From Alicyclobacillus fastidiosus (GTDB lineage Bacteria > Bacillota > Bacilli > Alicyclobacillales > Alicyclobacillaceae), in the NCBI RefSeq assembly GCF_026651875.1, contig NZ_CP104069.1:1-64000 (forward strand): 64,000 nucleotides of DNA. The letters are read 5' to 3'. The position numbers and the translations under genes are program-made. Positions 7,575 through 16,184 of the stretch are shown piece after piece. The notes under the pieces were generated by a model that was not told the origin of the DNA, made no database searches, and was given only the letters and a program-made list of their open reading frames with translations. Numbering within the stretch: position 1 is the first letter of the stretch; each line of letters begins with the position of its first letter.

Positions 7575-8183
7575 TTACAGATTTAACGTCAAATACACGT
7601 CATCCATTTCGTCTTGTGTGATCCCGATATACCTAAGCGTTACGGACGGAGCAGAATGATTCAGCAACTTCTGAATGAGTGTAATGTCCTTGCCCTGTTT
7701 GTACGCGTGATAAGCAAATGTCTTTCGCAGCGTATGTGTGCCAATACGATCTTTGATCCCTACCGCTTTAGCCGCGTTATTTAGTGCTTTCCAAGCCTGA
7801 ACCCGCTGGATAGCGGTATTGCCCTTCCGGGAGATGAAAAGCGGCTCAGAACGCAAATATGAGCCCCGTTTTTGTAGGTATTCCTCGATGGCCTTCTTTG
7901 AATTGCTACTGATTGGAAAAGTCTTTGTTTTCCCGGTCTTTTTCTCCCGAATCGTGATCCGATCGAGCACTTTGCCTTTTTCATTCAGAACGTCCTCGAT
8001 GGTCAATCTTAAAAGATCACTCACGCGCAGTCCGCTGTTGATGCCCAAGACGAACAGGCAATAATCCCGCAAATTGCTCCCGCGAAGAACTAACTTCATG
8101 GCCTCGATTTTCCGCTTGTCTCGAATCGGCTCCACAAACTCCATGAGAAACACATCCATATGTTTTATATGATTATGTTTCAT
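7575..8183 (-). CDS. Minimal tyrosine recombinase (catalytic domain only), copy 1
   Basis: 202 residues, against about 300 for XerC/D: essentially only the catalytic domain. Seen residues: R53 (GLRVSD), Lys in KKTGKTK (82-85), H150 and R153 (THTLRKT), H176 (LNHSAPS) and nucleophile Y185 (LRYIGI). About 96% identical to the copy at 37350-37958 by eye. No clear Shine-Dalgarno precedes the ATG in either copy, and a conserved hairpin lies between the upstream palindrome and the gene. Likely acts on the dispersed palindromes; inferred from its constant association with them. Confidence 0.85.
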   Translation of the reverse strand: MKHNHIKHMDVFLMEFVEPIRDKRKIEAMKLVLRGSNLRDYCLFVLGINSGLRVSDLLRLTIEDVLNEKGKVLDRITIREKKTGKTKTFPISSNSKKAIEEYLQKRGSYLRSEPLFISRKGNTAIQRVQAWKALNNAAKAVGIKDRIGTHTLRKTFAYHAYKQGKDITLIQKLLNHSAPSVTLRYIGITQDEMDDVYLTLNL

Positions 8184-8214
8184 TGTAGCCTATGCTCGAA
8201 AAACAGAGCAACAC

Positions 8215-8258
8215 AAAAAACGCTGAAATCCATTGCGGCACAAGGGATTTCAGCGTTT
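8215..8258 (-). terminator. Conserved hairpin upstream of recombinase copy 1
   Basis: ACGCTGAAAT and ATTTCAGCGT form a stem followed by a T run on the minus strand. In copy 2 (37272-37318) the stem changes to ACGCC/GGCGT, a compensatory substitution that argues for a real RNA structure, probably an attenuator or a read-through barrier. Confidence 0.65.
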
Positions 8259-8260
8259 TG

Positions 8261-8295
8261 CCGAAAGAAACACAATTGCATTGTGTTTCTTTCGG
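8261..8295. repeat. Dispersed palindrome, site 1
   Basis: Arms CCGAAAGAAACACAAT and ATTGTGTTTCTTTCGG around TGC; perfect 16-base arms. Directly upstream of recombinase copy 1. Confidence 0.9.
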
Positions 8296-8527
8296 TCTTT
8301 TACTAACGCAACCTTTAGCTGATAATAGTTGTTTATTAATATACATCATAACCCATGTAGAAATGAGTGGTTGTTAGGTTCGTATCCTCCATAGACGCTC
8401 GTAAATTTAAGGCGGCATTTTCATTTTCGGAACTTAAAAATAGGCAAATGAACATACATTTCATGGGCATTTAACATAAGGTGTAGTCGTGAAAAACAGC
8501 TAAAAAACCGAGAGGGGAAATTAATAC

Positions 8528-8782
8528 ATGGTTAGATATATGGTTCAACCTGGTGACACTTTAGGGAACATTGCAGTAAAGTACGGTACGAGTGTCCAAG
8601 CGATTGTATGGGCAAATGGAATCAAGAATCCTAATATGATTTATACCGGTCAGATACTTCGGATACCTACCGAACATTACGACGATAATAACAACAACTA
8701 CAACAATGGAAATAATTATCATTGGGACAACGAAGATAACTATCATAAGCATTATAAACATCATTATTATCACAATGATTGA
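8528..8782 (+). CDS. LysM-domain protein with His/Asn-rich tail
   Basis: 84 residues. Residues 3-48 are one LysM domain (YMVQPGDTLGNIAVKYGTS... MIYTGQILRIP), which binds peptidoglycan or spore cortex. The tail is a run of Asn, His and Tyr, plausibly metal-binding or a coat cross-linking substrate. There is no signal peptide, as in SafA-like spore proteins that act from the mother cell. RBS GAGAGGGG. It is the only gene of the segment between palindromes at 8.26 and 9.04 kb. Confidence 0.8.
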   Translation: MVRYMVQPGDTLGNIAVKYGTSVQAIVWANGIKNPNMIYTGQILRIPTEHYDDNNNNYNNGNNYHWDNEDNYHKHYKHHYYHND

Positions 8783-9042
8783 TGTAAGAGGCGACATCGA
8801 ACCCGACACTACGTACAAAGTGAAGGGTACGACCATATGTTTGATGCCAGCACAAATATAGATATTCTGCGGAACTGCGGCTATCTGGAGGTGCTATTCG
8901 ATCCATCAACAATTCAGCTAACACCACATACAGATACACAAACAAGGACGCATCGTCCATCTGTTAAATCAACGCTGAAATCGACTAGGACGCCTGGGGA
9001 TGTAGAGAAAGTTCTCGACCTCCCGAACGGGAAGCCGCTAAC

Positions 9043-9073
9043 GGAAACACAACCCTATTGTGTTTCTTTCGGG
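9043..9073. repeat. Dispersed palindrome, site 2 (left arm altered)
   Basis: The right arm TTGTGTTTCTTTCGGG is intact; the left is shortened to GGAAACACAA. CCTCCCGAA at about 9020 pairs with TTCGGGAGG at 9069-9077, suggesting a small insertion split an originally longer left arm. Confidence 0.75.
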
Positions 9074-9100
9074 AGGGTAGTTTGTCACCTAATTCCCCGC

Positions 9101-9208
9101 AGTGACGAGACACTTTCAAAGTTTGTATCCTAATTCTCCGTAGTGACAAGACGGTCGAAGTTTGTATACAAAATCTCCGTAGTGACGAGGCGGTTCCACT
9201 CTTGAACA
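9101..9208. repeat. Tandem repeats of about 40 bases
   Basis: Three imperfect units built on CTCCGTAGTGACGAG followed by an AAGTTTGTATAC-like segment lie between site 2 and the DDE transposase. Function unknown. Confidence 0.55.
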
Positions 9209-9401
9209 ATCGCCCCCGTATGTGCAATAGCCTCTCGGCATTCGGTTTTCGCTGACTCCTCAATGGTTCTGTCCTTCAGGAAGTGTGCATTTGCCCCCAT
9301 GTTCGTCTAGTCCACTTGACAAATTAAAATTGGAAATGCGGCGCCGTTGTGCGAAGAAAACATGGTGTTTACACCAAAAATACTTGACTTTTCAAAATCA
9401 C

Positions 9402-10938
9402 CCCAACAATCCCCGAGAAGAGCTTTTCCGCTCTATCTCATCGGAATTGGGGTTGCGTTATGTTACCAATGATCAGGTCTCATGAGCAGTATCAATCGTT
9501 CGTTCAGCAACAACTTCGTATTCACTACACCAATGGGTCACTTCTGTTTGTCGCCAAAGACTGGTCCCTTGTGAAGAAGTTCTGGATTACTGACCTCTCT
9601 GACACGTTTAACTTACTGCGAGACACTTTCTCGTGTCGTGGTCCAAAATCCATTGACCCTGCCGACTTACTCCGTTCATACCTGCTCATGGTCCAGGTCG
9701 GAGAACCATCTATCACAGAATGGGTAAATCAATTACGGCGCTGCCCGCTGTATGCCATCCTCAGCGGCTTTGAGTACGGTCAAACGCCAGGTGTCGGTAC
9801 ATTCTACGGCTTTTTCCACCGACTGTGGTCTCACGGTTCTGTAAACCTTTCACCCAAGCGCAGACTCAACCGAAAGAAGATCAAAGGTGGTAAGAAAGGA
9901 CAAAAGGCACCAACCAAAGCGTACAGCAAAATCGCGAACCTAATGGCTCAGCTGCAGAAGCGTTCCAGCGCCAAAGCCCAACCTTTCGACGTTCTGCTCA
10001 GATTGTTTCAGCACCAATTTCTTGCTATCTCTGCAAAGTCGGGCTTGTTAGGTAACACCCATGCGCTGTCTATTGCCAGCGATGGAATGCCACTTCAAAC
10101 AGCAGCCCAAGTTCGCAGTAAACGACTTTGCAACTGTCGAGAGCTCGGTATTGAGCCATGCAGGTGCTATCGTATCTACTCCCAACCCGACTGTGACATG
10201 GGCTGGGATAGTTATCGAAACAAATACTTCTTTGGCTATCATCTCTATACGTTTGTTGCTGCGGATAGTCCCTACGACCTGCCACTGTACCCTCGGCTTC
10301 AACGAGCGTCACGCCATGATGCGACCTCCTGGGTGGTCAGTACCCGCGAGTTCCTTGAACGCTTTCGTGAGTACACCTGGGACAAAGCCATTTTAGACGC
10401 GGCTCATGATGCATTGCCGATCTACGAATATCTTCATGCACGACAGATTAAGCCGTTCATTGATTTAAATCTACGGAGTACGGGAAGCAAGGGTGTTCGA
10501 AAGGATGACATCACGTTTTCCCCAGCTGGGGTTCCGTTCTGCAAGAAGGGGCTGGAGATGAAAGATCGTGGCTACGACTATACACGCGGACGCCGTAAAT
10601 ACTACTGCCCACTTGTTGTCAAAGGCGTGGTGACTTGTGATACGCCCTGTTCCGATTCACCTTACGGAAGATGCGTACACACCTATACCAAGCACAATCC
10701 TCGCTTGTTTCCACCCGTCGCCCGCAACAGCGACGAGTGGAACAATGTCTACAAACGCAGAACCACCTGCGAACGCAGCAACAAGCGAGTCAAAGAGGAT
10801 TTTCTCCTCGAAGCTGCCAAGCACCGCAGTACCATGATGTGGACCGTCCGCATCTATGGCATCGCCATGTGCCAACACATGGACGCCTGGTACCAAGAGA
10901 GTAATCTCGACCCGAGATCGATGCTCTTGTCAGCTTAA
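9402..10938 (+). mobile_element. IS element with DDE transposase
   Basis: The transposase gene at 9460-10938 is preceded by a hairpin (ACCCCAAC near 9402 pairing with TTGGGGT near 9450) of the kind that blocks read-through expression. Terminal repeats could not be fixed. A shorter relic of a related transposase lies at 30575-30760. Confidence 0.6.
9460..10938 (+). CDS. DDE transposase
   Basis: 492 residues. Candidate DDE residues: ALSIASDGMPLQTA, WDKAILDAAHDALPIYEY and RRTTCERSNKRVKEDF. Cysteine pairs (CNCRELGIEPCRCY; CDTPCSDSPYGRC) suggest a zinc-binding insertion. Start ATG 9460 or the internal MIRSHEQ. Family not settled: it resembles IS1182-like or ISNCY-type enzymes. Appears intact. Confidence 0.75.
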   Translation: MLPMIRSHEQYQSFVQQQLRIHYTNGSLLFVAKDWSLVKKFWITDLSDTFNLLRDTFSCRGPKSIDPADLLRSYLLMVQVGEPSITEWVNQLRRCPLYAILSGFEYGQTPGVGTFYGFFHRLWSHGSVNLSPKRRLNRKKIKGGKKGQKAPTKAYSKIANLMAQLQKRSSAKAQPFDVLLRLFQHQFLAISAKSGLLGNTHALSIASDGMPLQTAAQVRSKRLCNCRELGIEPCRCYRIYSQPDCDMGWDSYRNKYFFGYHLYTFVAADSPYDLPLYPRLQRASRHDATSWVVSTREFLERFREYTWDKAILDAAHDALPIYEYLHARQIKPFIDLNLRSTGSKGVRKDDITFSPAGVPFCKKGLEMKDRGYDYTRGRRKYYCPLVVKGVVTCDTPCSDSPYGRCVHTYTKHNPRLFPPVARNSDEWNNVYKRRTTCERSNKRVKEDFLLEAAKHRSTMMWTVRIYGIAMCQHMDAWYQESNLDPRSMLLSA

Positions 10939-11171
10939 GAATATCCCAATCATACCATCTTCAGTGATGACTTTTTTAAAACCGAATCGTCATCGCTCTG
11001 TTTGCTATACCCTTCTTCAAGAAACATGCATGATGCCGCATGGATTCTGCCGTTTTCCAGTTGATTACTGGGAGAATTCCTGGTTCATCCCACTTTTCTG
11101 TACTGCAATACCGAGAGTCTATTGCAATAAAATTTCAATTGAATACATAACTAGAAAATATTGAATGACTA
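10939..11171. other. Spacer after the transposase
   Basis: No gene supported; AT-rich, presumably the IS right end and flank. Confidence 0.3.
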
Positions 11172-11765
11172 TTAAAACTGGTGTAGCCCAATTGCAATGA
11201 GCAATATCCCAGAGGCTATCGTTGCGCTATTCCCTAGCCAATTGGCGAGATATTTCCTGCTGATGAGCGCTGGTACAATTAAAAACAAAAAGCTGAAAAA
11301 ACCAATGGAGAATGCAGTTTCAAACACATTAATATGGCTTACTCCTGTGCCAAATCCCACGATTAGATCCGTAATGGATTGTGCGATGGCGACAATGCAT
11401 AACTCCCAAACGCCGATTTTTTTCGCCAAATTTTCTTCTTCCTGTTTCTCTTGTTTTCTTTGTATTAGTGCCTGGGCGATGATGAAGACACCCAGGCATA
11501 TCAAGATCGATGCTCCGATAAAATTCGCTACAGAACCAATAAACGACGAAACAAAAATCCCCGAGATGCCACCAATCAGTGCAGCCAACAAGGAAGTTGA
11601 CGCAATCACCAGTGCAGATCGCCAGGGCACATGTACTTTACGTGCCCCATAGGAAAGACCAATTCCAATGTTGTCTATGTTGGAGGCAATCCCAATGATG
11701 ATTGCGATCACGAAAGATGAAATGTTCAAAACGAAGTTCCCCCCGATACTAACCGCCCATTCCAT
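11172..11765 (-). CDS. MntP/YtaF-like membrane transporter
   Basis: 197 residues, six predicted membrane segments. GIASNIDNIGIGLSYG and the second-half QSITDLIVGFGTG are the paired acidic motifs of the MntP (DUF204)/YtaF family, which exports Mn2+ or acts as a sporulation membrane protein. A paralogue lies upstream (11878-12450), giving a tandem pair on the minus strand. Its start overlaps a possible small membrane ORF by 17 bases. Confidence 0.8.
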   Translation of the reverse strand: MEWAVSIGGNFVLNISSFVIAIIIGIASNIDNIGIGLSYGARKVHVPWRSALVIASTSLLAALIGGISGIFVSSFIGSVANFIGASILICLGVFIIAQALIQRKQEKQEEENLAKKIGVWELCIVAIAQSITDLIVGFGTGVSHINVFETAFSIGFFSFLFLIVPALISRKYLANWLGNSATIASGILLIAIGLHQF

Positions 11766-11847
11766 GCCAGCCGAGAATGATTAACCCCAAAACAATGTAA
11801 CTAAGTCCAACGATAATCATCAGCCATGGAGGCTTCTTTGCACCCAT
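11749..11847 (-). CDS. Possible 32-residue membrane peptide
   Basis: MGAKKPPW followed by a hydrophobic segment (LMIIVGLSYIVLGLIIL) and GWHGMGG. It fills the gap between the two MntP-like genes and overlaps the start of the second, consistent with translational coupling. RBS is weak (GGTGG). Coding is a guess from composition and position. Confidence 0.45.
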   Translation of the reverse strand: MGAKKPPWLMIIVGLSYIVLGLIILGWHGMGG

Positions 11848-11877
11848 ATGATCGCCACCATTGTTACGTCATCTGAT

Positions 11878-12450
11878 TTACCCTATAACTTGATGGACAC
11901 CAACCAGGATCAGTAAGAGTCCTGCGATAAAAGACGAATATTTACCGAGCATTCTTGCGAGAATACCGATGCCTATCACGTTTCCGAGCCAGATCATGAT
12001 GTATCCCCAGATGGCAATACTGACGGCAGTTACCCATATCGTAGATGCATTAGAGACGGTAGCCCCAAATCCGACTGCCACATTCGTAAATGACAGTGCG
12101 AAACCCAAAACAATCCCTTGCTTCCACCCTGGTTTTTGGATACCTATTTGTTTGCGAGTACGGGAAATTCGGGGATGTAGGTATTTGGAATACCAGAAGA
12201 ACAGTCCGATGCAAATGAGGACAACACACGCTGCCCAAGAGGCTTCAGTAAAAGTAATGTAATGAGAGATGACTTCACCCATGTACGCACCTAAAAGTGC
12301 CGTACAAAAACCAATCGCGTTGACAATCGCATTGACCCAGTGCGGGAACTTAATTTTGTCGCTTCCGTACGCGATCCCCGTACCACAGTTGTCAAAATTT
12401 GAACCAATCCCAATCAAATTTGCTGTAATAAATGCACTTAACCAGCTCAT
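11878..12450 (-). CDS. MntP/YtaF-like membrane transporter, paralogue
   Basis: 190 residues, six predicted helices. GIGSNFDNCGTGIAYGSDK and ALSFTNVAVGFGATVS mirror the acidic/Asn motifs of the downstream paralogue, though the second motif has Asn where MntP has Asp. The two may form a heterodimeric exporter. Start ATG 12450 with GGAGGCGAAGGG just upstream. The leader holds a strong hairpin (12562-12606), which could be regulatory. Confidence 0.8.
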   Translation of the reverse strand: MSWLSAFITANLIGIGSNFDNCGTGIAYGSDKIKFPHWVNAIVNAIGFCTALLGAYMGEVISHYITFTEASWAACVVLICIGLFFWYSKYLHPRISRTRKQIGIQKPGWKQGIVLGFALSFTNVAVGFGATVSNASTIWVTAVSIAIWGYIMIWLGNVIGIGILARMLGKYSSFIAGLLLILVGVHQVIG

Positions 12451-12561
12451 TCCCTTCGCCTCCGCCGAAAAATTTCGAAAAGAAGGACATAAGGAACCGC
12501 TGGTTAGGGATTTGAATATTCTAAATTCGTCCAGTTTAGAAAATCCTCACTAGACAGCTTC

Positions 12562-12606
12562 CCTACGCCTCCGCCTTTCGGTCCCTGTCAGGATACGGAG
12601 GCTAGG
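12562..12606. promoter_or_regulatory. Leader hairpin upstream of the MntP-like pair
   Basis: CCTACGCCTCCG (12562-12573) pairs with CGGAGGCTAGG (12596-12606) with one bulge. It lies 110 bases upstream of the first transporter. MntP genes are often behind a manganese riboswitch; I tested the yybP-ykoY consensus by eye and it does not fit, so this is only a hairpin. Confidence 0.4.
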
Positions 12607-13018
12607 TGTCCTGTGAGTAGGACGAATGAACCAAGCCATTCGCCCAAAGTTGTGTTGAGAAATGCTTCATACTGGTTCTTGAACATGTACGGGAGCTTAT
12701 GCGACATAGCATCGGCTCCTTATCCAGGATTGCCAGTGGCTGAGTAGAGCCACGTTTCTTGATGCAGCGACTCGGTAAGTGATGGTGTTGTAAAGCGTAA
12801 ATGATGACTAGTGCCGCAGTGATGTGGTAAATGAAGTAATGATATGTATCCAAATCCAGTATGCTTTTTTCATTTTGGTTGCACCACCATTTTTCCATAT
12901 ATCTCAGATGGTATGTAACACGGAGGCGTACTGAATAGACAAACACACGAGGTTATTTCTCTTTTAAAGATTATGTGCGTAAGTGTACGTGTACAGACTT
13001 CCTTCTGTCGCTTATCTG

Positions 13019-13778
13019 ACCGGGTAGCTTGGGCACCTTGCGGTGCCCTCGCCCCCTCAGAACCGGGCGTGACCCTTTCGAATCACACGGCTCAAGCCAC
13101 CTTACTGGTACGCTTGTCAACCCGTGACGCGGTGCGCGACTCCTCGCATTCTCTTTCGAGTGCGACCTGTTGACTCGTCTCTTGGACGGATAAAGGGGTT
13201 CATAACAGGTCACTCCATACGCCTCGTGCTACAAGATTCCCAGTTTGGTCACCTCGGGCAAGTCTGCACGCTTTCGCGTCAGGACATTTGACATTTCTGC
13301 CGTCCCTATCCGCCTCATTACAAGACGGCATTCGCTTTTTGCCCGCTCTTCTACCTCCTAGGGAGTTCAGCTTCACTCACGTTCTGCTTACTGTTCAATT
13401 GAACAGACCCCGTGAGGCTTACCTTGTTTCGCCGACAACCCCTTAATCAGATGTTTAGGTGCCCCGACTCCCGCGGTAGTGCCTGGAACTGCGAATCAGT
13501 AAAACGGGAGTACTGATCCCGACTACTTGCCTTTTGGCTCAAGCGTATCAGGGGATTTCGCTTGTCTTGCATAACACGGTTTATAAGGGGTTCACTTAGG
13601 TTCACCATGCATCTGCAACCTAGCTCCGGACCGAATTTCCCTATCAGTCACGGCTACATTGTCCCATGAGCTTCGCAAGAAGGCGTTACCACCATCCCAC
13701 GTCACGGTAGGTTCGCGGTCGCAGTTCAGACCGGATGGGTTTTCGCCATATGATTATCGACAACTTACAAGTCGCAAC
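13019..13778 (-). ncRNA. Group II intron without an ORF
   Basis: On the minus strand the intron starts near GTTGCGAC (13778). The domain I motif GCGAAACAAGGTAAGCC is present, and domain V is clear at about 13065-13101 (GAGCCGTGTGATTCGAAAG then GGTCACGCCCGGTTC). Domain VI follows and the end is near CTACCCGGT (13019). Length is only about 760 bases because domain IV lacks the reverse transcriptase. The flanks match an uninterrupted sequence at 50388-50430, an apparent empty site. Mobility would need a maturase in trans. Confidence 0.75.
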
Positions 13779-13803
13779 CCGTTAGTTCAATAAAAACATG
13801 GAT

Positions 13804-13832
13804 GCAACACAACTGCATTGTGTTTCTTTCGG
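13804..13832. repeat. Dispersed palindrome, site 3 (variant left arm)
   Basis: Left arm GGATGCAACACAA, right arm TTGTGTTTCTTTCGGG. The same variant with the same flank occurs inverted at 50360-50388. Confidence 0.75.
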
Positions 13833-13925
13833 GAAAACGCATAAGATGCTATTATTTTGATGTCTTCCTCCGTATGAATCGCCTAATGCCAAAGCCAATA
13901 ATTAAGATCGCAGCCTTGAATTTGA

Positions 13926-14162
13926 CTACGACGGATCGTACTCGTCGTAGACGAGCTTGGTAACGGTGGTCGTGTCCCCACTGGTTATGTCTTGCGAACT
14001 CGCATCGTCGTCCATACCGCGGACACCATCGAGACCGGGTGCCAACGTGGCTTCATGGGAGATTCCTTTCGATGCGGTTTCGTTGTCTGCGAGACGTGGT
14101 TCCGTTTTCTCTGCAGACTTGAATGCCCGTTTGCCTATATCCGTGGTTGAACTCAATCTGAC
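13926..14162 (-). CDS. Small acidic hypothetical protein
   Basis: 78 residues starting MVRLSSTTDIGKRAF and ending TKLVYDEYDPS. I choose ATG 14162 because AAGGA lies eight bases upstream; the longer TTG-started frame to 14210 has no ribosome site. Composition is rich in Ser, Thr and Asp, likely disordered. No family recognised. A frame on the other strand (13957-14400) lacks an RBS. Confidence 0.45.
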   Translation of the reverse strand, partial: VRLSSTTDIGKRAFKSAEKTEPRLADNETASKGISHEATLAPGLDGVRGMDDDASSQDITSGDTTTVTKLVYDEYDPS

Positions 14163-14586
14163 CATGTTTGACGTCCTTTCTGATGGATCGGTTGTCTTCG
14201 TTCGCCGCAATGCTATTTTTCCAAAATTCCAAGTATTTATGTGGGAATCTAAGTGCGAAAAAGGATTCGAATCATCAGGTATGAACTTGCACGGGGCGAT
14301 TTACGAGGCACAAGGTGGAGAACTAAACAGGATGGTTTCCCTCATGGTGGCATCCAGTCGACTTAACGAAGAAAGCCGGAAGACAACGAAACCACCGTGA
14401 AACTTCTTTCTGCACTCGCTCCAATATTTATGGTCTGTATCAACGCCTGACCTACTCCCAAAGATCAAAATTTAATAAAAATTTGAGTAACGGCACTTAT
14501 ACATAGGCATTCGCCCATTCAAATCTATAGGTACGCCCATACAATAGAGGGCATTCTCGAATTGGAACCAAAGAAGGAGTGACTCG

Positions 14587-14760
14587 ATGAACAAGAGGAA
14601 AGGTGTCATGTGTGATTCAAAAGATTTAAATTATACAAGTTATGGTTTTGGATGCTCGATATTGAATATACCTCAATATGAGGGCTATCCTTATAGCCGT
14701 TATAAACCGAAAACAGTCATTCCTTTCATGTTCAAACAAAGCAAGTTGTATAAGTTGTAA
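14587..14760 (+). CDS. 57-residue protein, paralogue of 62196-62393
   Basis: Starts MNKRKGVMCD with AGGAG seven bases upstream and ends SKLYKL. The second half (GYPYSRYKPKTVIPFMFKQSKLYKL-like segment, residues about 33-57) matches the protein at 62196: GYPYSR, K-x-VIP, FK and KLYKL are shared. The 75 bases before the start are also related, so a gene with its leader was duplicated. No function known. Confidence 0.65.
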   Translation: MNKRKGVMCDSKDLNYTSYGFGCSILNIPQYEGYPYSRYKPKTVIPFMFKQSKLYKL

Positions 14761-14959
14761 GCGTTCAGGGTTCGATTTGGATGGGGCGGTAGTGCGCTTG
14801 TTCCGTCGTCATAATAAGACAGGAGAGAAAAGGAAGAGGACTAGTGTTCCTTTAGGGGCTTTGCCCCTCCATTACTATAGATACGGCAATTTCATTAAGC
14901 CAAACATATTGTTGTCCAAAGCATCATGAGATACGGTAACTTCATACCTCACACCAGCA

Positions 14960-14990
14960 GGGATCGCATGAAAATGTGATCCCCTTTATT
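14960..14990 (+). terminator. Intrinsic terminator
   Basis: GGGATCGCAT pairs with ATGTGATCCC around GAAA, then CTTTATT; closes the small-gene unit at 14.6-14.9 kb. Confidence 0.55.
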
Positions 14991-15387
14991 CATGTCTCTG
15001 GATTTTTCTTTATACATCGGTATTGAAGAACATCAAAGGGTACGACGGTTATACCCATTGATGCTCTTATTCTCCCCCTGCGACGTAATTTACGTTGAGA
15101 TATTTGTCTTATGTAATGGCGTATGACTCAGTCAAATAGCCCAATGGGCTTTGACATAGACACATCACTAGCCGCTCCAGAATGCTCCCTCAGGAGTTTC
15201 TCTCCGCATCCAGTACAAATTCACCACCCACACCAAATGAGACGCTCAGAGCGGCTCACATAAACCGTTAAAAATGAAACTCGCATTTTATCAGCCAATA
15301 AAGGCAACATCCCAGTGTGTGGATGTGCCTTATTTTTGTTGGGTAAATCCGTAAATCCCCTTTGCAGTTGGGAGACATTCTCGGATT
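14991..15387. other. Non-coding stretch with one hairpin
   Basis: No gene seen. A hairpin at about 15303-15332 (GGCAACATCC with GGATGTGCC, followed by TTATTTTTG) looks like a plus-strand terminator. Confidence 0.35.
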
Positions 15388-15678
15388 TCAATCTTCTTCA
15401 ACGATACTCGAATAGATACGCCAATAAGAATCCACGGCTAATATTGTTGAATTTCTTATCGTTTCCGATTGTTGTACCTCGTCAGTGTCTAAGTGCCGTA
15501 TATCGTCTTTTGAGAGAAAACAGGTGCAATAAGCCCATCGAACGCCATCTGTAATAGTCAGACATTCGATTCTAACGGCAACAGTATCATCACAAGCCAA
15601 CAACACGTACCCATTGTGACCTGCAAACTGATGGTCTAAATCCTCACGAATGCGAACCCAAACCCTTCCGTCCGACAT
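15388..15678 (-). CDS. Hypothetical protein
   Basis: 96 residues starting MSDGRVWVRIREDLDHQFAG; ATG 15678 has GGGAG eight bases upstream, better than the longer frame to 15756. Mixed alpha/beta composition, segments GYVLLACDDTVAVRIECL and GVRWAYCTCFLSKDDI. No family recognised. It sits beside a recombinase relic and site 4. Confidence 0.5.
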   Translation of the reverse strand: MSDGRVWVRIREDLDHQFAGHNGYVLLACDDTVAVRIECLTITDGVRWAYCTCFLSKDDIRHLDTDEVQQSETIRNSTILAVDSYWRIYSSIVEED

Positions 15679-15824
15679 ACGCCCATCTCCCAACGGAACA
15701 CTAGAAAACAATCGAGTTACTTTTATGCAATTAACAGCAGAAACAGTACGGCGCATTGTATTGTCAGGAACTAAAAAGGCGACAGCCGCACCTTGGCTGC
15801 ACCCTATTTTTGTTGCTCATTCAC

Positions 15825-15925
15825 AGATTCAGTTCTTCTTGAGTTATACCGATATACGCCAAGAGATGGTGCAGAGTGATTAAAGATTTCCTGCAACATG
15901 GCTACTTCCTTGGTAAGTTCTTTCA
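15825..15925 (-). pseudogene. C-terminal relic of the minimal recombinase family
   Basis: Minus strand reads KEVAMLQEIFNHSAPS and, after a frameshift, LAYIGITQEELNL followed by a stop. This aligns with ITLIQKLLNHSAPSVTLRYIGITQDEM of the intact recombinases. Only the last 35 or so codons remain. An intact palindrome (site 4, 16124-16154) lies upstream, as in the intact modules. Confidence 0.65.
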
Positions 15926-16123
15926 GATAGGTCAATCCGTTATATTTTTGAAACCACGATTTTATCAATGAACTTCTTCATTGATATTGCGTTATTTATT
16001 AAGGAGATTGTCTCTTTTGAGTAGACCACTAGATATAATACGGAAACACTGGTGTGACCGGCTTTTCAATGTACCATATACAGGTCTCAAAAACCTTCGT
16101 TTTTGGGACTATGGGACCAACAT

Positions 16124-16154
16124 GAAAGAAACACAATATCATTGTGTTTCTTTC
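16124..16154. repeat. Dispersed palindrome, site 4
   Basis: Perfect 14-base arms GAAAGAAACACAAT and ATTGTGTTTCTTTC around ATC. Upstream of the recombinase relic at 15825-15925. Confidence 0.9.
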
Positions 16155-16184
16155 GATCTGTCACACATATTTGCTTAATGGCGT

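Larger units (their letters stand above)
7557..8295 (-). mobile_element. Palindrome-hairpin-recombinase module, copy 1
   Basis: About 740 bases matching 37239-37977 in inverted orientation. Order on the minus strand: palindrome (8295-8261), hairpin (about 8258-8215), recombinase gene (8183-7575), then a short shared tail ending in CATCTTCCAA. Homology stops outside these limits in both copies, so this is a discrete duplicated unit. Confidence 0.7.

Noticed and set aside
8837..9133. 98-codon ORF after the LysM gene
   Set aside because: It reads through palindrome site 2 and has no ribosome site.
12540..12640. Manganese (yybP-ykoY) riboswitch before the MntP-like genes
   Set aside because: There is a good hairpin, but the conserved loop sequences of that riboswitch class are not recognisable.
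12602..12946. 114-codon minus-strand ORF
   Set aside because: Odd composition, no ribosome site and no recognisable domain.
13957..14400. 147-codon plus-strand ORF
   Set aside because: No ribosome site; the opposite-strand frame from 14162 has a good one.
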